NCBI GenBank assembly: GCA_030646655.1
Contig: JAUSLB010000194.1
Location: 1-5,181, forward strand
Reading direction: 5' to 3'
DNA length: 5,181 nucleotides
From: Deltaproteobacteria bacterium
Lineage (GTDB): Bacteria; Desulfobacterota; GWC2-55-46
Translations under genes and position numbers: made by a program
The notes under the pieces: generated by a model
Database searches by the model: none
Seen by the model: only the letters and a program-made list of their open reading frames with translations
What the model was told of the DNA's origin: nothing
In this document: positions 1 through 5,132 of the stretch, piece after piece
Position numbering within the stretch: the first letter of the stretch is position 1
Layout of the letters: each line of letters opens with the position of its first letter

Positions 1-257
1 TCAGGAGCAATAAGCACATATACGCTCAGGTTATAGACGACATGTCCGGAAAAACGATCGTCTCGGCCTCTACGCAGCTAAAGGGCTTCGAGGACGGCAA
101 GAAGTCCGATGTGGCAAAGAAGGTCGGCTCGCTTATAGGAAAGCTCGCAATCGAGAAGGGCGTCGAGAAGGTGGTGTTCGACCGGAACGGGTACATTTAT
201 CACGGCAGGATTAAGGCCCTGGCGGATGGGGCGAGGGAAGCCGGGCTCAAGTTTTAG
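1..257 (+). CDS. rplR: 50S ribosomal protein L18, 3' part (5' end outside window)
   Basis: This is the C-terminal part of L18, which binds 5S rRNA with L5 and L25 in the central protuberance of the large subunit. The reading frame is already open at base 3 and gives 84 residues to a TAG stop at 255-257. The visible protein starts with the family-typical segment [13 protein letters not shown], continues through TIVSAST, and ends with the usual [20 protein letters not shown] and LKF. L18 is normally about 120 residues, so roughly 35 N-terminal residues lie upstream of the window. The Met codon at 42 is internal, not the start. The gene keeps a natural-looking C-terminus although a hairpin-rich insertion-like block begins immediately after its stop codon. 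Its place directly before rpsE is the standard spc-operon order. Confidence 0.96.
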   Translation, partial: RSNKHIYAQVIDDMSGKTIVSASTQLKGFEDGKKSDVAKKVGSLIGKLAIEKGVEKVVFDRNGYIYHGRIKALADGAREAGLKF

Positions 258-281
258 CAGGTTGCTTCAAGCCGCAACCTG
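258..281 (+). repeat. Stem-loop 1 (8-bp perfect stem)
   Basis: CAGGTTGC (258-265) pairs perfectly with GCAACCTG (274-281) around an 8-nt loop. It begins on the base after the rplR stop codon. No T-run follows, so it is not a terminator. Confidence 0.8.
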
Positions 282-284
282 ATA

Positions 285-306
285 GGCAATCCATGGAAGG
301 ATTGCC
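285..306 (+). repeat. Stem-loop 2 (8-bp perfect stem)
   Basis: GGCAATCC (285-292) pairs perfectly with GGATTGCC (299-306) around the 6-nt loop ATGGAA. The third stem-loop starts on the very next base. Confidence 0.8.
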
Positions 307-336
307 AAATTGCGAGACCGAAAAGTCGAGCAATTT
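307..336 (+). repeat. Stem-loop 3 with a symmetric GA/GA internal loop
   Basis: AAATTGC (307-313) pairs with GCAATTT (330-336) and GAC (316-318) with GTC (325-327), around loop CGAAAA. Between the two stems, GA (314-315) faces GA (328-329). As RNA this could form tandem sheared G-A pairs, which would continue the helix. Confidence 0.7.
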
Positions 337-340
337 GTAA

Positions 341-368
341 GATTTGACGGATTCACTCCGGCCAAATC
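341..368 (+). repeat. Stem-loop 4 (two-part stem)
   Basis: GATTTG (341-346) pairs with CAAATC (363-368) and CGGA (348-351) with TCCG (357-360), around loop TTCAC. A small internal loop (A347 against G361-C362) separates the helices. Confidence 0.7.
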
Positions 369-371
369 GTG

Positions 372-402
372 GCTGAAAAAGCACAGGACGGACTTTTTCA
401 GC
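372..402 (+). repeat. Stem-loop 5 (10-bp perfect stem)
   Basis: GCTGAAAAAG (372-381) pairs perfectly with CTTTTTCAGC (393-402) around an 11-nt loop. The T-run is inside the 3' arm and the bases after the stem are ATTCTGTTAG, so this is not a classic intrinsic terminator on the + strand. Confidence 0.8.
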
Positions 403-418
403 ATTCTGTTAGATAAAC

Positions 419-454
419 GGGGTTTTCCTCCCCTTTACTAAAGGAGGTTTTTTT
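419..454 (+). promoter_or_regulatory. Candidate attenuator / ribosome-binding-site-sequestering switch for rpsE
   Basis: The rpsE Shine-Dalgarno AAAGGAGG (440-447) can pair with upstream bases: CCTTT (432-436) with AAAGG (440-444), then CCT (427-429) with AGG (445-447), with a 2-nt bulge (430-431) and a 3-nt loop (437-439). Seven Ts (448-454) follow directly and run into the TTG start, so the hairpin also has the outline of an intrinsic terminator. A competing stem, GGGG (419-422) with CCCC (430-433), uses the same C-run and would free the Shine-Dalgarno. This suggests control of rpsE and downstream genes by alternative folding. The pairing is seen in the sequence; regulation is inferred. The short loop and bulge make terminator strength doubtful. 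Confidence 0.4.
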
Positions 455-950
455 GGACAAGATCGACGCAAACGGCTTAGAGTTGAAAGACAAGCTCGTG
501 TACCTGAACAGGGTCGCCAAGGTCGTCAAGGGCGGAAAGCGCTTCAGCTTTAACGCCATAGTGGTTGTGGGCGACGGGAAAGGCCATGTCGGGGCCGGGC
601 TCGGAAAAGCTAACGAGGTCCCTGAGGCCATAAGGAAGGCTATAGAGCAGGCAAAGAAGTCCCTCTTTCAGGTTCCGATATCGGAAGGCACCATCCCCTA
701 CGAGGTCACAGGCTCTTACGGCGCGGGCAGGGTCTTTTTAAGGCCCGCATCCCCCGGCACAGGCATAATAGCCGGAGGCGGGGTCAGGGCGGTAGTCGAG
801 TCAGTGGGCATAAGTAACGTGCTTACCAAGTGCCTCGGCACGAACAACCCTCACAATGTCGTCAAGGCCACGATCGAGGCGTTAAAACAGCTTAGAAGCC
901 CTGAGGCGGTAGCGGCGCTCAGGGGAAAGCACATCGCTGAGGTAAGATAA
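453..950 (+). CDS. rpsE: 30S ribosomal protein S5
   Basis: S5 is a small-subunit protein near the mRNA entry and decoding region; it helps translational fidelity and subunit assembly. The 165-residue product has the usual length and two-domain layout. The N-terminal double-stranded-RNA-binding-like domain (about 11-76) holds [15 protein letters not shown] (16-30), the loop region linked to spectinomycin response in the family, followed by [21 protein letters not shown]. The C-terminal domain (about 78-162) holds [18 protein letters not shown] (102-119) and the [15 protein letters not shown] stretch. The start is TTG at 453, set by AAAGGAGG at 440-447 with a 5-nt spacer; no in-frame ATG lies nearby. 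Its TAA stop overlaps the rpmD ATG (TAATG), which indicates translational coupling. The long structured leader is atypical for this gene. Confidence 0.98.
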   Translation: MDKIDANGLELKDKLVYLNRVAKVVKGGKRFSFNAIVVVGDGKGHVGAGLGKANEVPEAIRKAIEQAKKSLFQVPISEGTIPYEVTGSYGAGRVFLRPASPGTGIIAGGGVRAVVESVGISNVLTKCLGTNNPHNVVKATIEALKQLRSPEAVAALRGKHIAEVR

Positions 951-1132
951 TGGCGGAAAAGAGCGTAAGGGTCACATTAATAAAGAGGCCTTCTACCGAG
1001 AGGCTTAAGGTTATCCTTAAGGGCATGGGGCTTAACAAGATCAGCTCGTCGAGGGTCCTGAAGGATAATCCTTGCACGAGAGGCATGATCGGGAAGGTAT
1101 CCCATCTGGTCTCGGTAAAAGACGCCGGATAG
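950..1132 (+). CDS. rpmD: 50S ribosomal protein L30
   Basis: L30 is a small peripheral protein of the large subunit. The 60-residue product has the usual bacterial short-form length and ends with the conserved DNPCTRGMIGKVSHLVSV segment (39-56), preceded by GLNKISSSRVL. It begins with VRVTLIKRP, the first beta strand of the fold. The ATG overlaps the rpsE stop by one base. A Shine-Dalgarno-like GAGGT (939-943) inside the end of rpsE sits 6 nt before the start. The gene lies between rpsE and rplO, its standard place in the spc operon; it is one of the r-protein genes missing from some lineages, so its presence is mildly informative. Confidence 0.96.
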   Translation: MAEKSVRVTLIKRPSTERLKVILKGMGLNKISSSRVLKDNPCTRGMIGKVSHLVSVKDAG

Positions 1133-1161
1133 ATTATTTTAAAGCTGCTAAGGGGATAATA

Positions 1162-1602
1162 ATGTTAGACAGGCTCAAGGCCCCGAAAGGGGCTAACCAG
1201 AAAAAGACCCGCAGGGGCAGGGGCGAGGGCTCGGGTTTAGGCAAGACATCGGGCAGGGGCGGCAAGGGCCAGACCGCGAGGTCCGGCGGCAACATAAAGC
1301 CGGGGTTCGAGGGCGGGCAGATGCCGCTGCAGAGGAGGCTCCCGAAGAGGGGCTTCACTAACATATTCAAGGTAAAGAGCCGCGTCGTCAATATCGGCGA
1401 CATAGCGGACGCCTTTAAGAAGAATGAAGTCGCTGACCCGGCCTCGATAGTGGAAAAGAGGCTCGTAAGGGGAAGGCGCGGGTTAATAAAGGTCCTCGGG
1501 GAGGGCGAGATAAAGATACCCCTTACCGTCAGGGCGAATATGTTCAGCAAGTCCGCAGAACAGAAGATTAAAGCTGCCGGCGGGGTCGCGGAGGTAATAT
1601 AA
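1162..1602 (+). CDS. rplO: 50S ribosomal protein L15
   Basis: L15 joins late in large-subunit assembly and sends a long basic extension into 23S rRNA. The product is 146 residues, typical for the family. Residues 1-60 are glycine- and arginine-rich (TRRGRGEGSGLGKTSGRGGKG, 16-36), the unstructured rRNA-binding tail. The globular C-terminal domain includes LIKVLGEGEIKIPLTVRA (108-125) and ends AAGGVAEVI. The frame is open upstream to 1072, but that part overlaps rpmD. The ATG at 1162 matches the family N-terminus (MLDRLKAPKGA), and AAGGGGAT (1150-1157) provides a plausible, imperfect Shine-Dalgarno. The spacer from rpmD is 29 bp. The stop lies one base before the secY start. Confidence 0.97.
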   Translation: MLDRLKAPKGANQKKTRRGRGEGSGLGKTSGRGGKGQTARSGGNIKPGFEGGQMPLQRRLPKRGFTNIFKVKSRVVNIGDIADAFKKNEVADPASIVEKRLVRGRRGLIKVLGEGEIKIPLTVRANMFSKSAEQKIKAAGGVAEVI

Positions 1603-1606
1603 TTTG
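1590..1606 (+). promoter_or_regulatory. Ribosome-binding site that fixes the TTG start of secY
   Basis: GGAGGT (1590-1595), inside the end of rplO, is followed by an 8-nt spacer and TTG at 1604-1606. The first ATG in the secY frame would cut into the first membrane segment, so TTG is the credible start. Confidence 0.75.
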
Positions 1607-2914
1607 GCGGCTTTAACACCGAATATAAGCAAGGTCCCGGAATTAAACCGCCGCATAATTATAACATTAGTGATGCTCGCCGTCTTCAGGGTAGGCGTTT
1701 TCATACCTACACCCGGGATCGACGCCGAGGCGCTTTCTGGCTTTTTCAAGGCCGCGAGCGGCACGCTTTTGGATTTCGCTACGATGTTCACCGGGGGCGC
1801 GCTTGAGCGCTTTTCCGTCTTTGCCCTCGGCATAATGCCGTACATAAGCGCCTCGATCATCCTCCAGCTCCTTCAGGCGGTCGTGCCGCAGCTTGAGAAG
1901 CTCGCGAAAGAGGGTGAGTCCGGCAGGAACACCATAACCCAGTACACAAGGTACCTGACGGTCGTCTTAAGCATCGTCCAGGCTATGATGATAGCGATCG
2001 GGCTAGAGTCGATGAGGGGGCCCGCGGGCGAGCCTATAGTATTGAACCCCGGCTGGGGCTTTAGATTGATGACCGTTATAACGCTCACCTCCGGGACATC
2101 GTTCCTCATGTGGCTCGGCGAGCAGATAACGGAAAGGGGGATAGGAAACGGGATATCCCTTATAATATTCGTCGGCATCGTGGCGAACATGCCCTCGGCC
2201 CTCTATAACACCATACAGCTCGTGAGGGCGGGCGAGATGAACCTCCTTGTCATTCTTCTCCTTATCGCCCTGATGGTGGCGGTCGTGGCGTTCATAGTCT
2301 TTATGGAGATGGGGCAGAGGAGGATCCCCATACAGTACCCGAAGAGGGTCGTGGGGAGGAAGGTGCTCGGCGGAGGCACGCAGCACCTTCCCTTGAAGGT
2401 CAATACATCAGGGGTCATCCCCCCGATATTCGCCTCGTCGATAATAGTATTCCCGGCGACGGTGGCGAACTTCATCGATATCCCGATAATGAAGCGGGTC
2501 TCCGAGAGCCTCAACCCGGGCGGCATCTTCTATAATGTGCTCTATGTCATCTTCATAATATTTTTCACTTATTTTTATACCGCCATACAGTTTAACCCCA
2601 AGGATGTGGCGGAGAACTTGAAGAAACACGGCGGCTTCGTGCCGGGGATAAGGCCGGGCGTGAATACCGCCGATTACCTTGACACGGTGCTTTCAAGGCT
2701 TACGCTCTGGGGCGCCCTTTATCTGGCGCTGGTCTGCGTCTTGCCTTCTTTATTCATAGCGCAGTTTAACGCGCCCTTCTACTTCGGGGGAACGGCGCTG
2801 CTCATAGTAGTAGGGGTCGCGATGGACACCGCCCAGCAGATGGAGTCTCACCTGCTTGCCAGAAGCTATGACGGTCTTTTAAAGAAGGGCAAAATAAAAG
2901 GCAGGGGCCTGTAA
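1604..2914 (+). CDS. secY: Preprotein translocase subunit SecY
   Basis: SecY is the central channel of the SecYEG translocon in the inner membrane. It passes unfolded proteins across the membrane or lets helices exit sideways, working with SecA or the ribosome. The 436-residue product fits the family and shows about ten hydrophobic segments (approximately 18-38, 71-93, 115-135, 153-172, 181-200, 212-235, 270-290, 308-330, 364-385, 393-412). Signature ALGIMPYISASIILQLL (74-90) covers segment 2; WLGEQITERGIGNGIS (170-185) precedes and enters segment 5. Cytosolic loops implicated in ribosome and SecA contact are at about 236-268 and 331-363; the latter has GIRPG (348-352) with the conserved arginine. 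The start is TTG, one base after the rplO stop. The gene is complete. Confidence 0.98.
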   Translation: MAALTPNISKVPELNRRIIITLVMLAVFRVGVFIPTPGIDAEALSGFFKAASGTLLDFATMFTGGALERFSVFALGIMPYISASIILQLLQAVVPQLEKLAKEGESGRNTITQYTRYLTVVLSIVQAMMIAIGLESMRGPAGEPIVLNPGWGFRLMTVITLTSGTSFLMWLGEQITERGIGNGISLIIFVGIVANMPSALYNTIQLVRAGEMNLLVILLLIALMVAVVAFIVFMEMGQRRIPIQYPKRVVGRKVLGGGTQHLPLKVNTSGVIPPIFASSIIVFPATVANFIDIPIMKRVSESLNPGGIFYNVLYVIFIIFFTYFYTAIQFNPKDVAENLKKHGGFVPGIRPGVNTADYLDTVLSRLTLWGALYLALVCVLPSLFIAQFNAPFYFGGTALLIVVGVAMDTAQQMESHLLARSYDGLLKKGKIKGRGL

Positions 2915-2916
2915 CG

Positions 2917-3576
2917 ATGAACCTTATACTCCTTGGGGCTCCGGGCGCCGGTAAGGGCACGCAGGGCAAGAACCTTTTAGAGAGGTACAGGATACCGCAG
3001 ATCTCGACCGGGGACATCCTGCGCTCGAACGTGAGGAGCAAGACCCAGCTTGGGCTTAAGGCCAGAGAGTATATGGACAAGGGGGTCCTTGTCCCGGACG
3101 ATGTGGTGGTGGGCATGGTCTCCGACCGGATAAAAGAGGAGGACTGCTTAAACGGCTTCATACTCGACGGCTTCCCGAGGAATCTAAAGCAGGCCGAGGT
3201 TCTCGAACAGACGCTTAAGGACATGGGCAAGCGGATCGACCGCGTTATCGGCATCGATGTTGAGCGCAAAGAGCTTGTAAGGAGGCTCAGCGGCAGGAGG
3301 GTATGCCGCAAATGCGGGGCCAACTACCACGTTATCTTCAGCCCGCCCATGAACATCGGGGCGTGCGACAAATGCAGCTCCGAGATATACCAGAGGGACG
3401 ACGACAGTGAAGAGACGATAGAGGCGCGCCTCAAGGTCTATGAGCAGGAGACCTTCCCGCTGATCGAATACTATGCGCGAAAAGGGCTTTACGCGGCCGT
3501 TGACGGGATCGGCACAGTGGACCAGATAACGAACTTTATCGTGAGCGCAATTGAGAAGGGAAGAAGTAATACTTAA
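2917..3576 (+). CDS. adk: Adenylate kinase, zinc-lid type
   Basis: Adk catalyses reversible phosphate transfer between two adenine nucleotides (ATP + AMP = 2 ADP) in the cytoplasm. The 219-residue product is a long-form bacterial enzyme. The P-loop GAPGAGKGT is at 7-15, the AMP-binding TGDILR at 31-36, and FILDGFPRN at 81-89. The lid (about 125-162) carries four cysteines, C130-x2-C133 and C150-x2-C153, the structural zinc site; enteric Adk lacks this cysteine set. QRDDDSEETIEARLKVY (159-175) supplies the conserved arginines after the lid. The ATG is 2 bp after the secY stop, with AGGGG (2903-2907) as Shine-Dalgarno 9 nt upstream. Its last 26 bases overlap the annotated map start. Adk next to secY is the common arrangement outside gammaproteobacteria. 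Confidence 0.98.
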   Translation: MNLILLGAPGAGKGTQGKNLLERYRIPQISTGDILRSNVRSKTQLGLKAREYMDKGVLVPDDVVVGMVSDRIKEEDCLNGFILDGFPRNLKQAEVLEQTLKDMGKRIDRVIGIDVERKELVRRLSGRRVCRKCGANYHVIFSPPMNIGACDKCSSEIYQRDDDSEETIEARLKVYEQETFPLIEYYARKGLYAAVDGIGTVDQITNFIVSAIEKGRSNT

Positions 3577-4312
3577 GTCCCCCGAAGAGATAGAAGCGAT
3601 GCGGAGGAGCTGCCTTGTTGTGGCGGAGGTCCTCCGGGTATTAAAAGAGAATGTGTTTCCGGGTTCCTCTACGATGGATCTTGAGAGGATAGCCGAGGAG
3701 GAGACGAAGAAGAGGAAGGCACGGCCTGCCTTCAAGGGCTACAGGGGCTATCCGTACTGCCTGTGCACATCGGTAAACAGCGAGGTAGTCCACGGGATGC
3801 CCGGCGAGAAAAAGGTCCTTAAAGAGGGCGACATCATAAGCATCGACTTCGGGGCGCTCCTTAACGGGTTTTACGGGGATGCGGCGGTGACAGTGCCTGT
3901 GGGGGCCGTCTCCGAGGACGCGGTAAGGCTCATAGAAGTAACAGCCGCCTCTTTGGAAGAGGCGATAAACGCGGCTAAAGAGAATAAACACCTCTCTGAC
4001 ATATCTTACGCGGTGCAGAGCTATGTGGAGGGACGGGGGCTTTCGGTAGTAAGGGAGTTCGTGGGCCACGGCATAGGAAGGGAATTGCACGAAGGGCCGC
4101 AGGTGCCGAACTTCGGGCTGCCCGGCAGAGGCATAAAACTTAAGGCAGGGATGGTCCTTGCCATAGAGCCGATGATAAACATCGGTGGGAGCGCCGTTAA
4201 GGTGCTCGACGACGGCTGGACGGCCGTAACAGCTGACGGAGGCCTATCGGCGCATTTTGAGCATACCGTGGCCATTACGCATAACGGCCCCTATGTGCTA
4301 AGCAGGATTTAA
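3551..4312 (+). CDS. map: Methionine aminopeptidase, type I
   Basis: This cytosolic metalloenzyme removes the initiator Met when the second residue is small. The 253-residue product has the full pita-bread catalytic domain. The five metal ligands are visible: D99 (SIDFG), D110 (FYGD), H173 (VGHGIG), E206 (AIEPM) and E237 (FEHT). The catalytic histidines H81 (VHGMPG) and H180 (ELHEGPQVPN) are also present. There is no N-terminal zinc-finger extension, so it is the short class Ia form. The start is uncertain: TTG at 3551 is the only standard start after an in-frame TGA at 3542, but it lacks a Shine-Dalgarno and adds six residues to the usual ILKSPEEIEAM beginning. ATA at 3569, behind AAGGG (3556-3560), is an alternative. 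Overlap with adk suggests coupled translation. Confidence 0.96.
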   Translation: MRREEVILKSPEEIEAMRRSCLVVAEVLRVLKENVFPGSSTMDLERIAEEETKKRKARPAFKGYRGYPYCLCTSVNSEVVHGMPGEKKVLKEGDIISIDFGALLNGFYGDAAVTVPVGAVSEDAVRLIEVTAASLEEAINAAKENKHLSDISYAVQSYVEGRGLSVVREFVGHGIGRELHEGPQVPNFGLPGRGIKLKAGMVLAIEPMINIGGSAVKVLDDGWTAVTADGGLSAHFEHTVAITHNGPYVLSRI

Positions 4313-4324
4313 AGCCTGCTTAGC
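4297..4324 (+). repeat. Perfect 10-bp stem-loop with the map stop codon in its loop
   Basis: GCTAAGCAGG (4297-4306) pairs perfectly with CCTGCTTAGC (4315-4324). The 8-nt loop ATTTAAAG contains the TAA stop of map (4310-4312). The sequence after the stem is A-rich, not T-rich, so it is not a + strand intrinsic terminator. It may instead affect RNA stability or processing between map and infA. Confidence 0.7.
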
Positions 4325-4345
4325 AGGTAAAAAAGAAAAGGACAG

Positions 4346-4564
4346 ATGCCTAAAGAAGAGGCTATACAGGTAGAGGGAACGGTAGTAGAGACGCTGCCCA
4401 ACGCTATGTTCAGGGTGGAGCTCGAGAACAAGCACAGGGTGCTTGCCCATGTGTCCGGCAAGATGAGGATGCATTTCATTAAGATACTGCCGGGCGACAA
4501 GGTAACGGTGGAGCTTTCCCCTTACGACCTTACGAGGGGCAGGATAACATACCGGGCGAAGTAG
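4346..4564 (+). CDS. infA: Translation initiation factor IF-1
   Basis: IF-1 binds the A site of the 30S subunit during initiation and assists IF-2 and IF-3. The 72-residue product has exactly the standard length and is a single S1-like OB-fold domain. Conserved segments are [20 protein letters not shown] (4-23), [10 protein letters not shown] (33-42), and [20 protein letters not shown] (47-66). The C-terminus is ITYRAK where YRYK or a similar aromatic form is more usual, a minor variation. The ATG follows a purine-rich AAAAGG (4336-4341) by 4 nt. The 33-bp spacer from map contains the 3' arm of a strong hairpin. The map-infA-rpmJ order is common outside gammaproteobacteria. Confidence 0.97.
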   Translation: MPKEEAIQVEGTVVETLPNAMFRVELENKHRVLAHVSGKMRMHFIKILPGDKVTVELSPYDLTRGRITYRAK

Positions 4565-4596
4565 CCCGCTTAAAAAGTAAAACAGGCGAGGATGAG

Positions 4597-4710
4597 ATGA
4601 AGGTAAGAAGCTCGGTTAAAAAGATATGCTCGAAGTGCAAGATCGTGAAGCGCAGCGGCGTAGTGAGGGTAGTGTGCACGAACCCCAAGCACAAGCAGAG
4701 GCAGGGCTAA
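4597..4710 (+). CDS. rpmJ: 50S ribosomal protein L36, zinc-binding form
   Basis: L36 is the smallest large-subunit protein and ties together 23S rRNA helices near the peptidyl-transferase region. The ATG at 4597 encodes 37 residues, [14 protein letters not shown] onward, ending [11 protein letters not shown], the standard length and sequence pattern. The zinc ligands C11, C14, C27 and H32 are all present, so this is the C+ form made when zinc is available. An ATG at 4592 in another frame hits TGA after one codon and is not the start. GCGAGG (4586-4591) lies 5 nt upstream of the start as the likely ribosome-binding site. It sits between infA and rpsM, as in many bacteria. No cysteine-free paralogue is in this window. 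Confidence 0.97.
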   Translation: MKVRSSVKKICSKCKIVKRSGVVRVVCTNPKHKQRQG

Positions 4711-4744
4711 TAAGACCGCACCGGAAAAGCCGGGCGGGGGCTTT

Positions 4745-4760
4745 AAGGAGGTATGGATTG
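4745..4760 (+). promoter_or_regulatory. Strong ribosome-binding site fixing the TTG start of rpsM
   Basis: AAGGAGGT (4745-4752) is followed by five bases and TTG at 4758-4760, ideal spacing. An ATG at 4753 touches the Shine-Dalgarno, is in another frame and stops at 4768-4770 after five codons, so it is unlikely to be used. Confidence 0.8.
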
Positions 4761-5132
4761 GCGAGGATAGCAGGAGTAGACCTTAACAAGAATAAAAGGA
4801 TCGGGATAGCCATTACCAAGATATTCGGCATCGGCGGCACATCTTCCGCGAAGATACTTGAGAAGGCCGGCGTTGACCCTTCCATCAAGACTCAGGACCT
4901 CACGGAGGCGCAGGTAGGCGCCATAAGGAAGGTCATCGACACGGAGTTCAAGGTCGAGGGCGATTTGAGGAAGGAAGTGTCCATGCACGTTAAGATGCTC
5001 GTTGACATGGGCTGCTACAGGGGCATACGCCACAGGAAGAACCTTCCCGTGCACGGCCAGAGGACGCACACCAACGCGAGGACCCGGAAGGGCCCGAGGA
5101 AGGGCGTAGTGGCCATCAGGAAGGCCGAATAG
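4758..5132 (+). CDS. rpsM: 30S ribosomal protein S13
   Basis: S13 sits in the head of the small subunit, contacts the P-site tRNA with its C-terminal tail, and forms bridges to the large subunit. From TTG at 4758 the product is 124 residues, within the usual range. It begins [20 protein letters not shown], followed by the helix-two-turns-helix region with [11 protein letters not shown] (24-34). The signature [14 protein letters not shown] is at 93-106, and the basic tail [10 protein letters not shown] follows. The frame stays open upstream to 4626, but that stretch is the rpmJ coding region in another frame and should be dropped. rpsM normally opens the alpha operon (rpsM-rpsK-rpsD-rpoA-rplQ); here it lies 47 bp after rpmJ with no visible terminator between them. 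Confidence 0.97.
   Translation: MARIAGVDLNKNKRIGIAITKIFGIGGTSSAKILEKAGVDPSIKTQDLTEAQVGAIRKVIDTEFKVEGDLRKEVSMHVKMLVDMGCYRGIRHRKNLPVHGQRTHTNARTRKGPRKGVVAIRKAE

Larger units (their letters stand above)
258..408. mobile_element. Putative MITE-like / palindromic repeat cassette of five stem-loops
   Basis: This non-coding block separates rplR from rpsE, genes that usually sit close together. It contains five consecutive stem-loops with 0-4 nt between them (listed separately). It is bracketed by direct TTAG repeats (254-257 and 409-412). Its first 13 bases, CAGGTTGCTTCAA, match the reverse complement of its last 13, CAGAATGCTGAAA, at 9 positions. Removing the block and one TTAG copy would leave a 40-bp rplR-rpsE spacer, like the other spacers here. 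I infer a small non-autonomous insertion or REP-like repeat. No convincing ORF lies in it on either strand, and none of its hairpins is followed by a T-run, so transcription can probably pass. The alternative is a native structured RNA leader. The structures are certain as sequence; the mobile-element label is inference. Confidence 0.5.
254..412. repeat. TTAG direct repeats flanking the hairpin cassette (possible target-site duplication)
   Basis: TTAG occurs at 254-257, overlapping the rplR stop codon, and again at 409-412, exactly outside the CAG...CTG ends of the hairpin block. A 4-bp match can be chance; it gains weight only from coinciding with the inverted ends and from restoring a normal spacer when removed. 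Confidence 0.35.

Noticed and set aside
258..402. CRISPR array or tRNA gene in the hairpin block
   Set aside because: The stems differ in sequence, with no regular repeat and spacer pattern, and there is no cloverleaf or T-loop motif.
372..402. Intrinsic terminator at stem-loop 5
   Set aside because: The T-run is within the stem's 3' arm and is followed by CAGCATTCTG, so there is no unpaired U-tract; downstream genes also need read-through.
398..631. Minus-strand ORF reaching into the rplR-rpsE spacer
   Set aside because: Most of it is antisense to rpsE and its proline- and serine-rich product is not recognisable.
1072..1161. Upstream extension of the rplO frame
   Set aside because: It overlaps rpmD in another frame and the extra residues do not match L15; the ATG at 1162 gives the family N-terminus.
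1134..2629. Long open frames on the minus strand opposite rplO and secY
   Set aside because: They are antisense to well-conserved genes, their products look like no known family, and such frames are expected from the codon bias here.
4297..4335. Intrinsic terminator between map and infA
   Set aside because: The hairpin is strong, but the bases after it are A-rich with no T-run on the + strand.
4592..4600. ATG at 4592 as the rpmJ start
   Set aside because: It is in another frame and meets TGA after one further codon; ATG 4597 gives the complete 37-residue L36.
4626..4757. Upstream extension of the rpsM frame
   Set aside because: It is mostly the rpmJ coding region read in another frame; the TTG at 4758 has an ideal Shine-Dalgarno and matches S13.
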